NCBI RefSeq assembly: GCF_949987515.2
Contig: NC_082683.1
Coordinates: 102,721,918 to 102,785,917 of the forward strand
Direction of reading: 5' to 3'
DNA length: 64,000 nt
From: Delphinus delphis
Lineage: Eukaryota; Chordata; Mammalia; Artiodactyla; Delphinidae
Below the pieces are notes generated by a model. That model made no database searches, had not been told where the DNA came from, and saw only the letters and a program-made list of their open reading frames with translations. The translations under genes and the position numbers were made by a program. Below, piece by piece: positions 11,001-21,639 of the stretch. The number at the start of each line of letters is the position of its first letter. Within the stretch, counting starts at the first letter, position 1.

Positions 11001-13549
11001 AGCTGCTTCAGCAGCTTGTCCCGATGCTCCTCGATGGCCTTGATGTAGCCCTCGGAGAAGCTGCGGACGTCGGCGGCCACGGCCTCCACCCGTTCCTGCA
11101 GGGCGCGGTTGGTCCCTTTGATCTGTGCCAGCGCCTTCTCCAGGGCCTCCACGTGGGGCTGGGTGCCTTTGAGGAGCTCCCGCACGGAGTCCCCGTGCTT
11201 GTGGACAACGTTGCTGGCAAGGTCGCAGGGGTGCTCCCGGTGCCCCCCCACCATGCATTCCCGGCACACGGGCTGGTCGCAGAGCTCACAGAACAGCCTC
11301 AGCTCCTCCGCAGGGTGAGCGGGACACAGAATGGGCTTCCCAATCTGGCTGTAGCCTTTCAAGTCTTTCAGGTCCACCATGGTGTGGTAAGTCGTCTTCT
11401 TCTGCCGCCTAGGGGCAAACAGAGTCGGGGACGGGAAATGAGGGGACAACTCTACTTGGGAAACAGTCCGGCAGTTTTAAGAGCACGGGCTCTGAAGTCC
11501 AGCAAATCTGGGTTCGGTTCCTCATTCTAACCTCTTACTAACCACATGACCCTCTAGGATTCCAGTTCCTCTTCCGTACCGTGGGGATAATACCTACCTG
11601 AAAGGGCTGTTGTATAGGATTAAATGACAGTAGGCTAGGGCTCTCTGACTGGGCACCTGACTTTGCCAGAGGTTGCAATGCTAAGGCTACATCCTGGAAC
11701 TTTCCCCAAAGAATTAATTTGTCAAGTTTAGGCAAGACCCTCAGCCTACTCCTGCAGCAAGCTAGAGGGGAGAGCACAGTGGAGACCCAGCAGCAAGAGA
11801 CCAGACCTGTGCCAGATGGCACAAAATGAGCCTCAGGCAATTAAAAAGCAGCCGGCTGGCCACGACAGTCTCCCTCAGCTTCCACCTAACACTCTGGTAA
11901 AGCATTTCCTTTGACTAGTGCCTACATCACCCAAAGCAGCAAGCTAGAATTTTCCTCAACAAGAGTCATCAACATTATTAGAGAGAGTGGTCAGTGGTCA
12001 GTAAAATCAAGCCTCTAATTCCCCTTTTCTGTAGCCCTCTAGAGATTCAGGGAAATCCCTAGAAACCATGGTAACTGTTCAGATTTTCCCCGTTAGCATT
12101 ATAGCAACATCAAGCTTACATGCCTATTCCGGCACCAGAAGAGTGGTTGTAGACAAAATAGGGCCAGCTGTTTAGCTGGCAGCAAAGGAGTCCAAATACA
12201 AGTTAAAAATAGAAAGACCGAAGACTACTAACTTGTTCTGTTGGTGAGGCCAGAAAACACATGGAAGGCAGAACTTAAAAACCACGGTAGGCTAATCCTA
12301 AAACCTTGGCCATCTTACACTGTGATGTTCTGGAATGGGGGAAGGGGGTCTGAAGGGGACAAAGTGATTTATGTGACAAACTGTTCACCACACACCCTAA
12401 AAGACATAATCTACACCCCAATACGCACCTACCAGCCCACCTCACCAAGTTCCAGAGTAACACTAGGGTACAAGGCAAAGGCTGAGATTGTGCCCCACTC
12501 ACTAATCAGCACCTTATACTGGGAAGGCAGCAGAGATTAGTAGCAAGAGCATAGAAGGCAGTCAGAAGATCTGGATTTTAAATTCAGTTCTGTTAGACAC
12601 TACTTACCAGCTATGGGACCTTGGCAAATCACATGCTACTGAGCTTCAGTTTCCTCAAATAATAAATAGGGATGAAAACATTGCCTGCTTTTCTATGAGT
12701 TGCAAGGATCCAATGAGATCGAGGGCAGGGGCTTTGTCATTATACTCATTCACTTTCTCTAGCACCCAGTACAATTATTCACTATACAAATGATTGATGA
12801 TCCAAGGAAAGTGTAAATGTGCTTTGTAAACTGAGAAGGACTCTGCAAACCTTTGATGCTATAATTATCATGGGTATTATATAAAGGCTGCAGGAGTTAA
12901 CTACTGTTCTGGAATATCTGTAATCACACTGTATATTGCTCTCTGACCTTCCATGGAATTCAAGCTTTCCTTGCCATCTGCTCACCAAGGTTATTTCTCT
13001 GTCTTGACACCTCTTTGTACTCCGTTCTTAAGCCACACCAGGTGGGGTATCCCATCTTTACCTATGAGCCTGGCAGCAGAAATGGCAGAGATTGGCTTTG
13101 CAGGTCTGACACCTCTTCTCCACTTCCCTGTCGCTGCACAGGTCACACACCAGGCCCTGGCCTTCCCCACGCAGACTCTCCAGCATCACATCATTCATGG
13201 CCAGGTGGTCTATGGTTAAAGCCTTCACTCCACCCATGGGCAGGTCCACCTGAGCATCACATACCGGACAGAGGATGCCAATTTGCGGCTGCAGAGTGCG
13301 TGGCTTGAGTTCCTGGAATACTGACCCCTCAGAGCTTGTGTCAGAGTCTCCCCCTCGGATGTCCACTACTGAGAAGGGTGCCAGCTGCTCCAGACAGGTG
13401 GTGCAAACTGTGTGCAAACAAGGCAAGAGCCTGGGGGCTTTGAAAAGCCCCATGCACAAAGGGCAGCGAGTCTTGCCTGAGTTTCCAGGTGTGGTCCCAC
13501 TGGGGAGTTTGCTCACGAAGCCCAGCAGCGGCTTCCTTTTTTCTGCCAT
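4921..13549 (-). CDS. TRIM45: TRIM45, tripartite motif protein 45 (E3 ubiquitin ligase), complete coding region in six exons
   Basis: Coding exons on the minus strand are 13549-13062, 11408-10675, 9455-9326, 8484-8370, 6082-5956 and 5069-4921. They add to 1743 nt, 580 codons plus TGA, the same length as human TRIM45. Phases agree at every junction and every intron is GT-AG. Domain order: RING (about 29-97), two B-boxes (about 135-220), coiled coil (about 225-370), a filamin/ABP280-type immunoglobulin repeat (about 390-500) and a Cys/His-rich tail. Known of the family: TRIM45 is a RING-type ubiquitin ligase reported to dampen MAPK/Elk-1/AP-1 and NF-kB signalling and to stabilise p53. The start ATG has a good Kozak context (A at -3, G at +4). 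No frameshift or early stop was seen, so the gene is judged functional. The minus-strand position beside VTCN1 matches human chromosome 1p13.1. Confidence 0.96.
5956..6082 (-). CDS. TRIM45: TRIM45 coding exon 5: end of filamin repeat and Cys-rich region
   Basis: The 127-nt exon reads GSPFAVTVRKRHRSHPGVFH, then CCTFCSSGGQKTARCACGGT and MPG. The acceptor is TTGAAG at 6083-6085, an AAG rather than the usual CAG or TAG, with a T/C-rich run upstream. The donor is GGTAAG at 5955. GSPF is the classical last strand of filamin repeats. The Cys cluster (CC-x2-C, then C-x-C) begins a C-terminal region that looks able to bind metal. Phases fit exons 4 and 6 exactly. Confidence 0.94.
6621..6837 (+). mobile_element. 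CHR-type SINE, short (young) form, in TRIM45 intron 4
   Basis: It starts GGGCTTCCCTGGTGGCACAG and ends CGCATACCGC plus a pure A tail. The duplication TCTCAGATT flanks it at 6612-6620 and 6838-6846. It is antisense to TRIM45. Confidence 0.95.
7223..7576 (+). mobile_element. CHR-type SINE, long form, in TRIM45 intron 4
   Basis: It starts GGCTTCCCTGGTGGCGCAGT and ends in AAATAAAT-type sequence. The duplication AAAACACCTAACCCG is present at about 7208-7222 and 7578-7592. It is antisense to TRIM45. Confidence 0.95.
8370..8484 (-). CDS. TRIM45: TRIM45 coding exon 4: filamin repeat, second half
   Basis: The 115-nt exon starts after CCATCCAG at 8485 and ends CAG before GTGAGT at 8369. It reads SPVKTMVHDNKDGTYYVSYT and then PKEPGIYTVFVCVKEQHVQ, the conserved DNKDGTY and EPGIYTV strands of a filamin repeat. 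A second AG four bases inside (8480-8481) could act as an acceptor but would break the frame. A hAT transposon ends 86 bp upstream of the acceptor (8571-8752). Confidence 0.95.
8571..8752. mobile_element. Non-autonomous hAT DNA transposon in TRIM45 intron 3
   Basis: The ends are CAGCGGTCCCCAACC and, in reverse, CAGGGGTC, imperfect inverted repeats. The 8-bp duplication CTCTACAC is exact at 8563-8570 and 8753-8760, the mark of hAT insertion. The element lies 86 bp upstream of the exon 4 acceptor. Confidence 0.88.
8936..8972. repeat. (CTCC)n / (CCTCCCT)n simple repeat
   Basis: A short pyrimidine run of CCTCCCTCCTCCCTCC type in TRIM45 intron 3. Confidence 0.7.
9326..9455 (-). CDS. TRIM45: TRIM45 coding exon 3: filamin repeat, first half
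   Basis: The 130-nt exon follows a CCGCAG acceptor at 9456-9460 and ends before GTTTGT at 9325. With the preceding base it begins DLHRAREKQTVSF and ends VAVVPKDNKD plus two bases of a Ser codon. It matches the human segment DLHRAREKQTASF to VAVVPKDKKD. Known for the family: this is part of the filamin/ABP280 immunoglobulin-like repeat. Frame is open throughout. Confidence 0.95.
10675..11408 (-). CDS. TRIM45: TRIM45 coding exon 2: second B-box, coiled coil and start of the filamin repeat
   Basis: The 734-nt exon begins after a CCTAG acceptor at 11409-11411 and ends at a GTAGG donor at 10674. Its first base completes an Arg codon, so the protein reads through as AHRRQKKTTYHTM. A second B-box follows with the pattern CPAHPAE...CELCDQPVCREC...HREH. 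A long amphipathic coiled coil comes next (from about HGDSVRELLKG to TSGSDLEILITK), rich in Leu, Glu, Lys and Gln. The exon closes with the sequence NTKEVDPAKCVLQGE, which starts the filamin-type repeat. The opposite strand has a 305-codon open frame here, a mirror of the GC-rich coding sequence and not a gene. Confidence 0.97.
11465..11645 (+). repeat. MIR SINE fragment in TRIM45 intron 1
   Basis: MIR-like phrases: AGAGCACGGGCTCTGAAGTC, GGTTCGGTTCC, AACCACATGACC, then GGGGATAATACCTACC and TAGGATTAAATGA. It lies close to the exon 2 acceptor. Confidence 0.7.
12545..12760 (+). repeat. MIR SINE fragment in TRIM45 intron 1
   Basis: GATCTGGATTTTAAATTCAG, ACCTTGGCAAATCAC, GCTTCAGTTTCCTCA and the following GGGATGAAAACATTGCC follow the MIR order. 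Confidence 0.7.
13062..13549 (-). CDS. TRIM45: TRIM45 coding exon 1: RING finger and first B-box
   Basis: The exon encodes residues 1-162 plus two bases of the next codon. RING ligands are visible as C29, C32, C44, H46, C49, C52, C94 and C97. About 41 residues, partly acidic and Ser-rich, lie between C52 and C94, as in human TRIM45. The first B-box starts at C135/C138 and continues with C147, C150, C155 and C158. The exon ends in AG followed by GTAAAG at 13061, a consensus donor. Reading on past it meets TAA at 13058-13060. The start is the ATG at 13547-13549, which begins MAEKRKPLLG, close to human MSENRKPLLG. Confidence 0.97.
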
Positions 13550-14450
13550 ATTCCCTACGTTTGTGCTCAGTATCAGAAAAGGCCCTGGGCAGTTCTATAA
13601 TGAAGTAGTATGTGATTAGGCCCACCCAAAGAGAAAGTTTCCAAAACTTGAACAGAGACCACGGGGACTCTCCCTTTGGCAAATCAAAGGGCAAAAAGGA
13701 AGAAAAGGATTCCTCAAAGGAACCACCCACGGATCTCAGCAAGGCCCCCTCCTTTGCAAGGCATCCCATACCAGACACGCCCACGCCCTTCTCTGTCTCC
13801 CCAAGTCCTCCTCCCCGGAAGCGCTTACAGATTTAGGTCTCCAGCTAGTCCTTCTGTCGACTCCTGAACCCCTGCACCTCCATCACCCTCCACTACCAGC
13901 CCCCTCCCACCGCCCGCCCCACTGGTCCCGCGCCCGCCCCACGACAAGTGCCACGCCCGCCCCCGCGTGATGAGGTAGGGGCGCCTCCCACTCCTTCCCT
14001 CGACTGGGCCCTCCGCGGAAGGCACGCGGCGGACGAGGGGCCTACGAGACCCCACCGGCTCCTCGGTTGCCACCGCCTCCCCACCCCTAGGTCCAAGTTG
14101 CCCAACGACCCTGGCCCCTCCTCGCACCAATCCCAGCCCGGGGCTACTCAGGCGAGCCCAATCACCGTCCGAGAGGGGCGGCCCTTGCCGCTGCAGGCCC
14201 CGCCACCCTCCAGAGTAACACCATCTGCATCCAATAAGCTTTGGAAATTGCACATCTTCACCTGTCCTCTCCGGGGAGGGGCGGGATCAAACTAAGGGCG
14301 GGAGGCGGGGCGGCCTGAGGGCTTGGGGCTGGGAGGAGAAAAAGAGTAAAGCTGGGAGTGAGCGGCATAGTATAGCCAGCGTCACCATTTCACGGCGACT
14401 GTCTCCCTCTCTACGGCTGTGGCGACCAGCGAGGCTAGAGTACCACTTAA
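13550..14450 (-). other. TRIM45: TRIM45 5' untranslated region (probable extent)
   Basis: The sequence upstream of the TRIM45 ATG becomes GC-rich towards 14 kb with no evident splice acceptor required. CCAAT boxes at 14498-14534 would suit a start site near 14.40-14.45 kb. The human mRNA has a long 5' UTR, which agrees. The exact start site is inferred. Confidence 0.45.
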
Positions 14451-14960
14451 AAAGCCGCGCTGATGTGCCACGGGTACGGCCTCCTTTGCGCCCTTGGATT
14501 GGTCCCACCAACCCAGCCTGCGCCCTCTCATTGGTGGGTGGCGCTGTCAGGTGGTCCCGAGCTCTGCCCTAGGGCTTGCTGGGAGTTGAAGCAGGAGGTG
14601 ATTTCCTGGTTCCCGAGCCCTCGGGCCCCGCGACTGGTGTTTTTTCCTCGGCGCGGCTGAGAGCCTGTGAGTTCCCCTCTGGGCCTCCCAGCTTATTTTA
14701 GTTAAGGAGTCCTCGAGGCCTAGCGTGCTGGTTATCAGAGCTTCTAGAAGCGGCTTGCCGGCTCCTGGCATTTTCCGGGCCAGACTGGTTCTGAGGACGC
14801 GTCAGGGAGACCGTTGGACCCAGGTCTAGCGTTGCCTTCGTTCGGCCAGCGCCCGGGAGCTCGACTCCAGATTCCCTGGGGCTGGAGAAGCCGTTGTTTC
14901 GTCCGTCGGGGCCAGAGGTGCAGATGACTAAGGGGTTGTTTTTCGTCCAGAATTCTACAG
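13810..14960. promoter_or_regulatory. CpG-island promoter of TRIM45
   Basis: This is the only CpG-dense stretch of the window, against an AT-rich background. GC boxes (GGGCGGG at about 14296-14302, GGCGGGGCGG just after) and two CCAAT boxes facing TRIM45 (ATTGG on plus at 14498-14502 and 14530-14534) are visible. Two more CCAAT motifs on the plus strand are at 14127-14131 and 14158-14162. No TATA box was seen, as is usual for housekeeping-type promoters. CCAAT on both strands leaves room for divergent transcription, but no plus-strand gene is evident. Confidence 0.8.
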
Positions 14961-15123
14961 TTTGTGTAAGAGAAGCAGGGCAAGTTTGTCCGCTGTTTTT
15001 ATCAATCAGGGGCGGCCCGTGACCGGTCACAGTGGGATAGTGGAAGATGTCAAAGAGGGATAAGTCCTTTGTGGGCTCACAAACTATTGGGAAGATGAAC
15101 ACACCAGGCACTCTTTCCTTCAC

Positions 15124-15834
15124 AGTTTCTTTGTCTTCTTATAGTGTCCTTACGAGGGGTCTCCTGATTTGGCCTTATGGGGGATTTGCTTCACCTGGGA
15201 TCTAGGACCTGTATCTCTAGAATTACAGAAATGGTAACACTCTGGCTCCTTACCCTCCACTTGTTCTCCTTATCTTAAGCCCGTGTAGGATGTCTGATTA
15301 TCTGTCTCACTGCTTGCTTTGTTAATGACTTTCCCTACTTGATTTGGACCCAGTGGGCAACTGTCTCATTGATGTCTTCATTATCCATTTCGTGCTGTAG
15401 ACACAGAGCCTGCAGCCTAAGATTTAAGAAATATGGAATCTGAAACAAACGAACAAAAACTTGACTCTGAAATATGAAAAGAAACTGTAAAATAAAAATT
15501 GAAATGTTTGGCCATATCCAAAATATAACATGTCAGTGAGTCAAATGCCACTTTTATATGTAAATTACATGTTGTTTCCCAAAGTACGCATGCCTACAAA
15601 GGTCTTAAAATAGTCCTTACCTAGATTTCTTCAACTTCTTGTCCTTCTCCATACCTACTGGCTCAGAATCTGCTTTCTCCTCTCCAGTATGCTGGGGTGA
15701 GTCACAAAAACTGTGCAGACTTGGGTTTGCTATATATTCTTGCTCTGAACTCCATCTCAACCCTCCCTGATGCCTGGTCATGCTTTGCTTCATCTCTTAT
15801 TTATGCTCTATCATATTTCCCATGGTAGATGTTC
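15124..15834. other. Non-coding sequence downstream of the CpG island
   Basis: No gene or RNA was recognised. The sequence turns AT-rich after 15.2 kb. Confidence 0.5.
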
Positions 15835-16012
15835 CAGGCTTCTCTTGTTTAAGAAGTGCTTTATAATTTATATGTTTATTATCTTACTTAATCATTTAAC
15901 AACTCTCTGAGAAAAGTCTCAAGTTTGGTGGCCAGCCCAAGGTAACACATCTGAGACTTGAACTCTGTCTCATGACGCCACGTTTAAGATTCTAGCCCAA
16001 GCACCTCTCTTA
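15835..16012 (+). repeat. MIR-like fragment
   Basis: GTGCTTTATAATTTATATG, ATCTTACTTAATCATTTAAC and GGCCAGCCCAAGGTAACACA resemble the central and 3' parts of MIR. Confidence 0.6.
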
Positions 16013-16103
16013 CCCTTTCCTTTCCCAGCTTCTTAAGCATTGAATCCTTCATATACTCAGCAGGTAACTGCCTTTAATTGAGTAAGAAAAGCAACTCCCT
16101 CAC

Positions 16104-16611
16104 TTTTTTTTAACATCTTTATTGGGGTATAATTGCTTTACAATGGTGTGTTAGTTTCCGCTTTATAACAAAGTGAATCAGTTGTACATATACATATGTT
16201 CCCATATCTCTTCCCTCTTGCATCTCCCACCCTCCCTATCCCACCCCTCCAGGCGGTCACAAAGCACCGAGCTGATATCCCTGTGCCATGCGGCTGCTTC
16301 CCACTAGCTACCTACCTTACGTTTGGTAGTGTGTATATGTCCATGCCTCTCTCTCGCTTTGTCACAGCTTACCCTGCTCCCTCCCCATATCCTTAAGTCC
16401 ATTCTCTAGTAGGTCTGTGTCTTTATTCCTGTCTTACCCCTAGGTTCTTCATGACATTTTTTTTTCTTAAATTCCATGTATATGTGTTAGCATACAGTAT
16501 TTGTCTTTCTCTTTCTGACTTACTTCACTCTGTATGACAGACTCTAGGTCATTCCACCTCATTACAAATAGCTCAATTTCGTTTCTTTTTATGGCTGAGT
16601 AATATTCCATT
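16104..16611 (-). mobile_element. 5'-truncated L1 3' end
   Basis: A poly(T) run is followed by ATCTTTATTGGGGTATAATT, the reverse of a cetartiodactyl L1 3' end, running to GGCTGAGTAATATTCCAT. A duplication TCCCTCACTTTTT flanks it (about 16095-16107 and 16612-16624). Confidence 0.88.
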
Positions 16612-16639
16612 TCCCTCACTTTTTACTAAAAAAATCTAT

Positions 16640-17807
16640 GATTCATCACATCTCGTTTCAGACCTCTCCTGACTGCTTTTCTTCTCTTCCAAGTTTAACC
16701 CCACAGGACTTTTGCTCTTGATTCCAACCTTTCCTGCCTTCTCAAAACCTTGCTATTCCTACATTTTCAGTCAGTCCTTTACTAGCGTGTTCTTCTACCA
16801 AATCCTCCCTTGACTAGGCTGCCTGTCAACTTACTGACCTTTGTGACTCTCACCACTACATTTCAGAAGAGTAATCTCACTTTCTGCTTTCATCATGGTC
16901 TTCTCATTATCACCATCGCCACCCATTTTTTTCCTCCCCCAAATAAACTAACTCCTCTTTCCTGTTGAGACTTCTCTTGTGGATCACAAGTGACCATGTC
17001 ACTGGCCTTTTCTCACTACAGTCTCTTTAGTATTCACCATTGTTATGTACTTCTTCGTCCTTAAAACTTGCTTTCCCCCTTGCCTTCTGAAATACTCTCC
17101 TGGCCTTCTTGTCTCCTGGACTGCTTCTCATGTTCTCCTTCCTCACTAGTTCCCCTTCCTCCACTTTACCTTTTCTTCTTATACAGATGATCCTCAGATT
17201 CACACTTTTCAGTACTGACCTCTCTCCTGAGCTTTGGTCACAGCCATCTGTTATAAACCTGTGCTCAAATGTTGCCCCATCACCTTAAGCCCTGCATAGC
17301 TTAAACTTCATTGAGCTTCTTTATTCACCAAACTGTGCTCTTTGAATTTTCCTATTTTATTCTCTCAAGGATATCATCCTTCTCCCTTCCCTCCAGCTTG
17401 AAACCTTATAGTGCTCTTGGCCTCCTTTCTCTTTTTCCATATCCAGGCAGATACCTTTTCCATCCCCACTGCCAATACCTTACTGTGTAGAATTTTCTGA
17501 TGATAAGGACATTATCACCCTTACTTCAAGTATTAGACTAGTCTCTGAATTATTCCTACCCTCCACTTTTACTCAGTTGAATTTATACAGTTTTTCCAAA
17601 TTAACTGTAAAAATATGATACAAATCAGTCTTCATTCTAAAAGCTTCAGTAGCTCCCAATCCCCATAGGATAAAATCTGGATTCCTTAATAGGTCCATAA
17701 AACTTGCCTTTTCGTTTACCTAAACATTGCCAAGAACACTTCTTGGCCTTATCCAATTTTGTCTTCAGAATTCTTCCACCTTTATTATTTAAACACACCT
17801 TCTCTTT
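16640..17807 (+). repeat. Old L2-like LINE remnant
   Basis: Short plus-strand pieces look like L2 reverse transcriptase, for example TATACAGATGATCCTCAGAT (an ADD-type motif) near 17180. No frame is open for long. The family name is tentative. Confidence 0.5.
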
Positions 17808-20010
17808 TTCTTTTTTTTTAAATTAATTTTTATTGGAGTATAGTTGCTTTACAGTGTTGTGTTAGTTTCTACTGTACAGCAAAGTGAATCAGCTATACTT
17901 ATACGTATATCCCCTCTTTTTCGGCTTTCCCGTTTAGGTCACCACAGAGCATCGAGTAGAGTTCCGTGTGCTATACAGTAGGTTCTCATTAGTTATCTAT
18001 TTTATACATAGTATCATTAGTGTATGTATGTCAATCCCAATCTCCCAATTCCTCCCTCTTCTTTTTTTTAATTGACTTTTTTTTTTATTGAAGTATAGTT
18101 GTTTTACAACGTTGTGTTAACTTCTGCTGTAGAGCAAAGTGATTCAGTTATACATGTATATACATTCTTTTCCATTATGGTTTATCACAGGATATTGAAT
18201 ATAGTTCCCTGTGTTATACAGTAGGACCTTGTTGTTTATCCATTCTATATATAATAGCTTACATCTGCTAACCTCAGCCTCCCACTCCATCCCTCCCCGT
18301 CCCTCCCCAACCTATCCTCCCCCTTGGCAACCACAAGTCTGTTCTTTATGTCTGTGAGTCTGTTTGTGTTTCGTAGATAGGTTTCATTTGTGTCATATTT
18401 TAGATTACACATATAAGTGATATCATGGTATTTGTCTTCTCTCTCTGACTTACTTCACTTAGTATGATAATCTCTAGTTCCATTCATGTTGCTGCAAATG
18501 GCATTATTTCATTCTTTTTTATGGCTGAGTAGTATTCCATTGTATTATATATATGTACTGCATCTTCTTTATCCATTCATCTGTCAGTGGACATTTAGGT
18601 TGTTTCCACGCTTGGTTATTGTGAATAGTGCTGCTGTGAACATAGGGGTGCGTGTATCTTTTTGCATTATAGTTTTGTCTGGATATATGCCCAGGAGTAG
18701 GATTACTGGATCATATGGTAATTCTATTTTTAGTTTTTTGAGGAACCTCCATTCTGTTTTTCTATAATGGCTGCACCAACTTACATTTCCAGCAACAATA
18801 TAAGAGCGTTCTCTTTTCTCCACACCCTCTTCAACATTTGTTATTTGTAGACTTTTTAACAGTGGCCATTCTGACCAGTGTGAGGTGGTACCTCATTGTA
18901 ATTTTGATTTGCATTTCTCTAATAATTAGCAGTGTTGAATATCTTTTCATGTGCCTATTGGCCATTTGTATTTCTTCTTTGGAGAAATGTTTATTTAGGT
19001 CTTCTGCCCATCTTTTGTTTGGGTTGTTTGGTTTTTTCTGTTGTTGAGTTGTATGAGCTGTTTGTATACTTTGGAAATTACAGAGATTTGGAAATCTCTT
19101 GTCTGTTGCATCATTTGCAAATATTTTCTCCCATTCCGTAGGTTGTTTTTTCATTTTGTTGATGGTTTCCTTTGCTGTGCAGAACCTTATAAGTTTGACT
19201 AGGTCTCATTTGTTTATTTTTGTTTTTATTTCTATTGCCTTGGGAGACTGACCTAAGAAAACGTTGGTATGATTTATGTCGGAGAATATTTTGCCTATGA
19301 TCTCTTCTAGGCGTTTTAAGGTTTCATATCTTATTTTTAAGTCTTTAAGCCATTTTGAGTTTATTTTTGTATATGGTGTGAGTATGTTCTAACTTCATTG
19401 ATTTTCATGAGGCTGTCCAACTTTCCCAACACCACTTGCTGAAGAGACTTTTTTCCATTGTGTATTCTTGCCTCCTTTGTTGAAGATTAATTGACTGTAG
19501 TTGTGTAGGTTTATTTCTGAGCTCTCTATTCTGTTCCATTGATCCATATGTCTGTTTTTGTGCCAGTACCATGCTGTTTTGATTATTGTAGCTTTGTAGT
19601 ATGGTCTGAAGTCTGGGAGGGTTATGCCTCCAGCTTTGTTCTTTTTCCTTAGGATTGCTTTGGCAATTCTGGGTCTTTTGTGGTTCCACATAAATTTTAG
19701 GATTATTCTAGTTCTGTGAAAAATGTCATGGGTAATTTGATAGGGATTGCATTAAATCTGTAGACTGCTTTGGCTAGTATGGCCGTTTTAACAATATTAA
19801 TTCTTCCCATCCAAGAGCATGGGATATCTTTCCATTTCTTTGAATCATCTTTCAGTTTCCTGTATTAGTATTTTATGGTTCTCAGCATATAAGTCTTTCA
19901 CTTCCTTAGTCAGGTTTATTCCTAAGTATTTAAATTTTTTTTTTGGTGCCATTTTAAAAGGTATTGTTTTTTTACATTCCCTTTCTGATATTTCATTGTT
20001 AGTGTAAAGA
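17808..20010 (-). mobile_element. Two abutting L1 3' fragments
   Basis: Two reverse L1 3' starts are seen, at about 17810 (AATTTTTATTGGAGTATAGT) and 18070 (TTTTTATTGAAGTATAGTTG). The second continues into ORF2 sequence to about 20.0 kb. The minus-strand pieces include NPKEKEQ and [20 protein letters not shown], the L1 reverse-transcriptase C-terminal region, with many stops. Confidence 0.85.
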
Positions 20011-20184
20011 AATGCAACCAATTTCTGAAACATACCCTTCCTTCTATGTTATGCTGCTTAACACTACTTCTGTGAAACTTTCCCTGTTATTTCAGAGCTC
20101 CAGATTTGACTCCAATAGCTCTTCTGCCTGTACTTTTCACTACTACATTCTGGTATTAAACGTTTTTATTTATTATGCATGTAT

Positions 20185-20235
20185 TGATATATGTATATAT
20201 GTATAATATATATACACATACACACATACATTCTT
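20185..20235. repeat. TA/CA-rich microsatellite
   Basis: Alternating ATATGTATAT and ACACATACAC runs. Confidence 0.75.
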
Positions 20236-20341
20236 TGTTTATTAAGATGAAAAACCCTTGGCAACCAATCCTTTGCCTACACAGTAGACATCTAATAGAC
20301 TTATTAGTGATGAGGCAAATAAATGATCTCATAGTAGAACA

Positions 20342-20634
20342 GGGCTTCCCTGGTGGTGCAGTGGTTGAGAATCTGCCTGCCAATGCAGGGGGCACGGGTT
20401 CGAGCACTGGTCTGGGAAGATCCCACATGCCGCGGAGCAGCTGGGCCCATGAGCTGCAATTACTGAGCCTGCGCATCTGGAGCCTGTGCTCCACAGAGAA
20501 CAAGAGAGGCGGCGATAGTGAGAGGCCTGCGCACGGTGATGAAGAATGGCCCCCACTTGCCACAACTAGAGAAAGCCCTCACACAGAAACGAAAACCCAA
20601 CACAGCCATAAATAAATTAATTTAAAAAAAAAAA
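20342..20634 (+). mobile_element. CHR-type SINE, long form
   Basis: It starts GGGCTTCCCTGGTGGTGCAG and ends AATTTAAAAAAA. The duplication AGTAGAACA lies at 20333-20341 and 20635-20643. Confidence 0.95.
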
Positions 20635-21197
20635 AGTAGAACAAATGGGATGACCTGCAACCAAGAGTTCTGTGGATAATGCAGACCATAAGTGATATGG
20701 GGTGATATTAAGGGAGAGGATTATTTAAGGATTCTACTTTCCCAGCATTAGTTAGTGTTTTGTTCCATGCTCACATACTGCTTCATCTTTCTGAGGACCT
20801 CAGGCAGAAAATAGTTACAGGGAAGTGCAGAGTCATGGGATCAGAGGAACAGGACTGATGTAAGTGACCAGGTCCATCAAGGTGTCTAAGGAGTTTCAGC
20901 CCACTCCTGTAGCCCAAGAAAGACAAGAAGACTAGAAAGGGAAGATGACCCATCAGGAAACCAGGCAGGTCTGGATTAGACAGTATGCCTGATCATCACC
21001 ACCAGCCATGGAGTGAATGTATAGGAAGTGAACCAGAGAGCCATGTCAGACTTATCTTTCAACATTATAGCTGTTTCTGTCAACTCACCATCCTTCCTCC
21101 TTCCTTATTTCAGAGCAAGGACAGTCATTTCTCCTAAGATCTGTATTCTGAAGCCCAGTCTCATCTGCCTCCTCCTTCTCCTCTCTCTTCATACTTT

Positions 21198-21635
21198 CTT
21201 TTTTTAATTAAATTTAATTTTCTAGCTTCATTGAGGTATATTTGACATATAATATTGTATAAGTTTGTGTCAAACTTATTCAAACTTACCAAATCAAACT
21301 TGTTGATTTGATACATTTATGTATTACAGAATGATTACCAACATAGCCAACGCCTGCATCATACCACATAATTACCATTTCCTTTTTGTGGTGAGAACAT
21401 TTGAGATCCACTCTCTTAGCAACTTTCAAGTATACAACACACTATTGTTAACTGTAATCACCATGCTGTACATTAGATCCCCAGAACTTATTCCTCTTAT
21501 AACTGGAAGCTTGTACATTTGATCACCATCTCCTATTTTCCCCTGCCACCTACCCCTAGTAACTACCATTCTAGTCTGTTTCTATGAGTTTGGCTTTTTC
21601 AGATTCCACATGTAATTGATACCATACTTTCTGGT
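21198..21635 (-). mobile_element. Old L1 3' fragment
   Basis: Reverse L1 3' end: TTTAATTTTCTAGCTTCATT, then GAGGTATATTTGACATATAA, through ACCATCTCCTATTTTCCCC to GATTCCACATGTAATTGA. Confidence 0.75.
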
Positions 21636-21639
21636 GGAT

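Noticed and set aside
10767..11289. Two further minus-strand open frames (166 and 93 codons)
   Set aside because: They are other frames of TRIM45 exon 2, which has the recognised B-box and coiled-coil protein in its own frame.
10613..11530. 305-codon plus-strand open frame
   Set aside because: It mirrors TRIM45 exon 2 on the other strand. Composition is that of an antisense coding shadow and no domain is seen.
13825..14295. Open frames of 70-142 codons in the CpG island
   Set aside because: GC-rich sequence has few stops by chance. No domain or conserved start was recognised.
18486..20206. Several open frames of 60-110 codons
   Set aside because: They are L1 ORF2 remnants and their reverse frames, with stops throughout.
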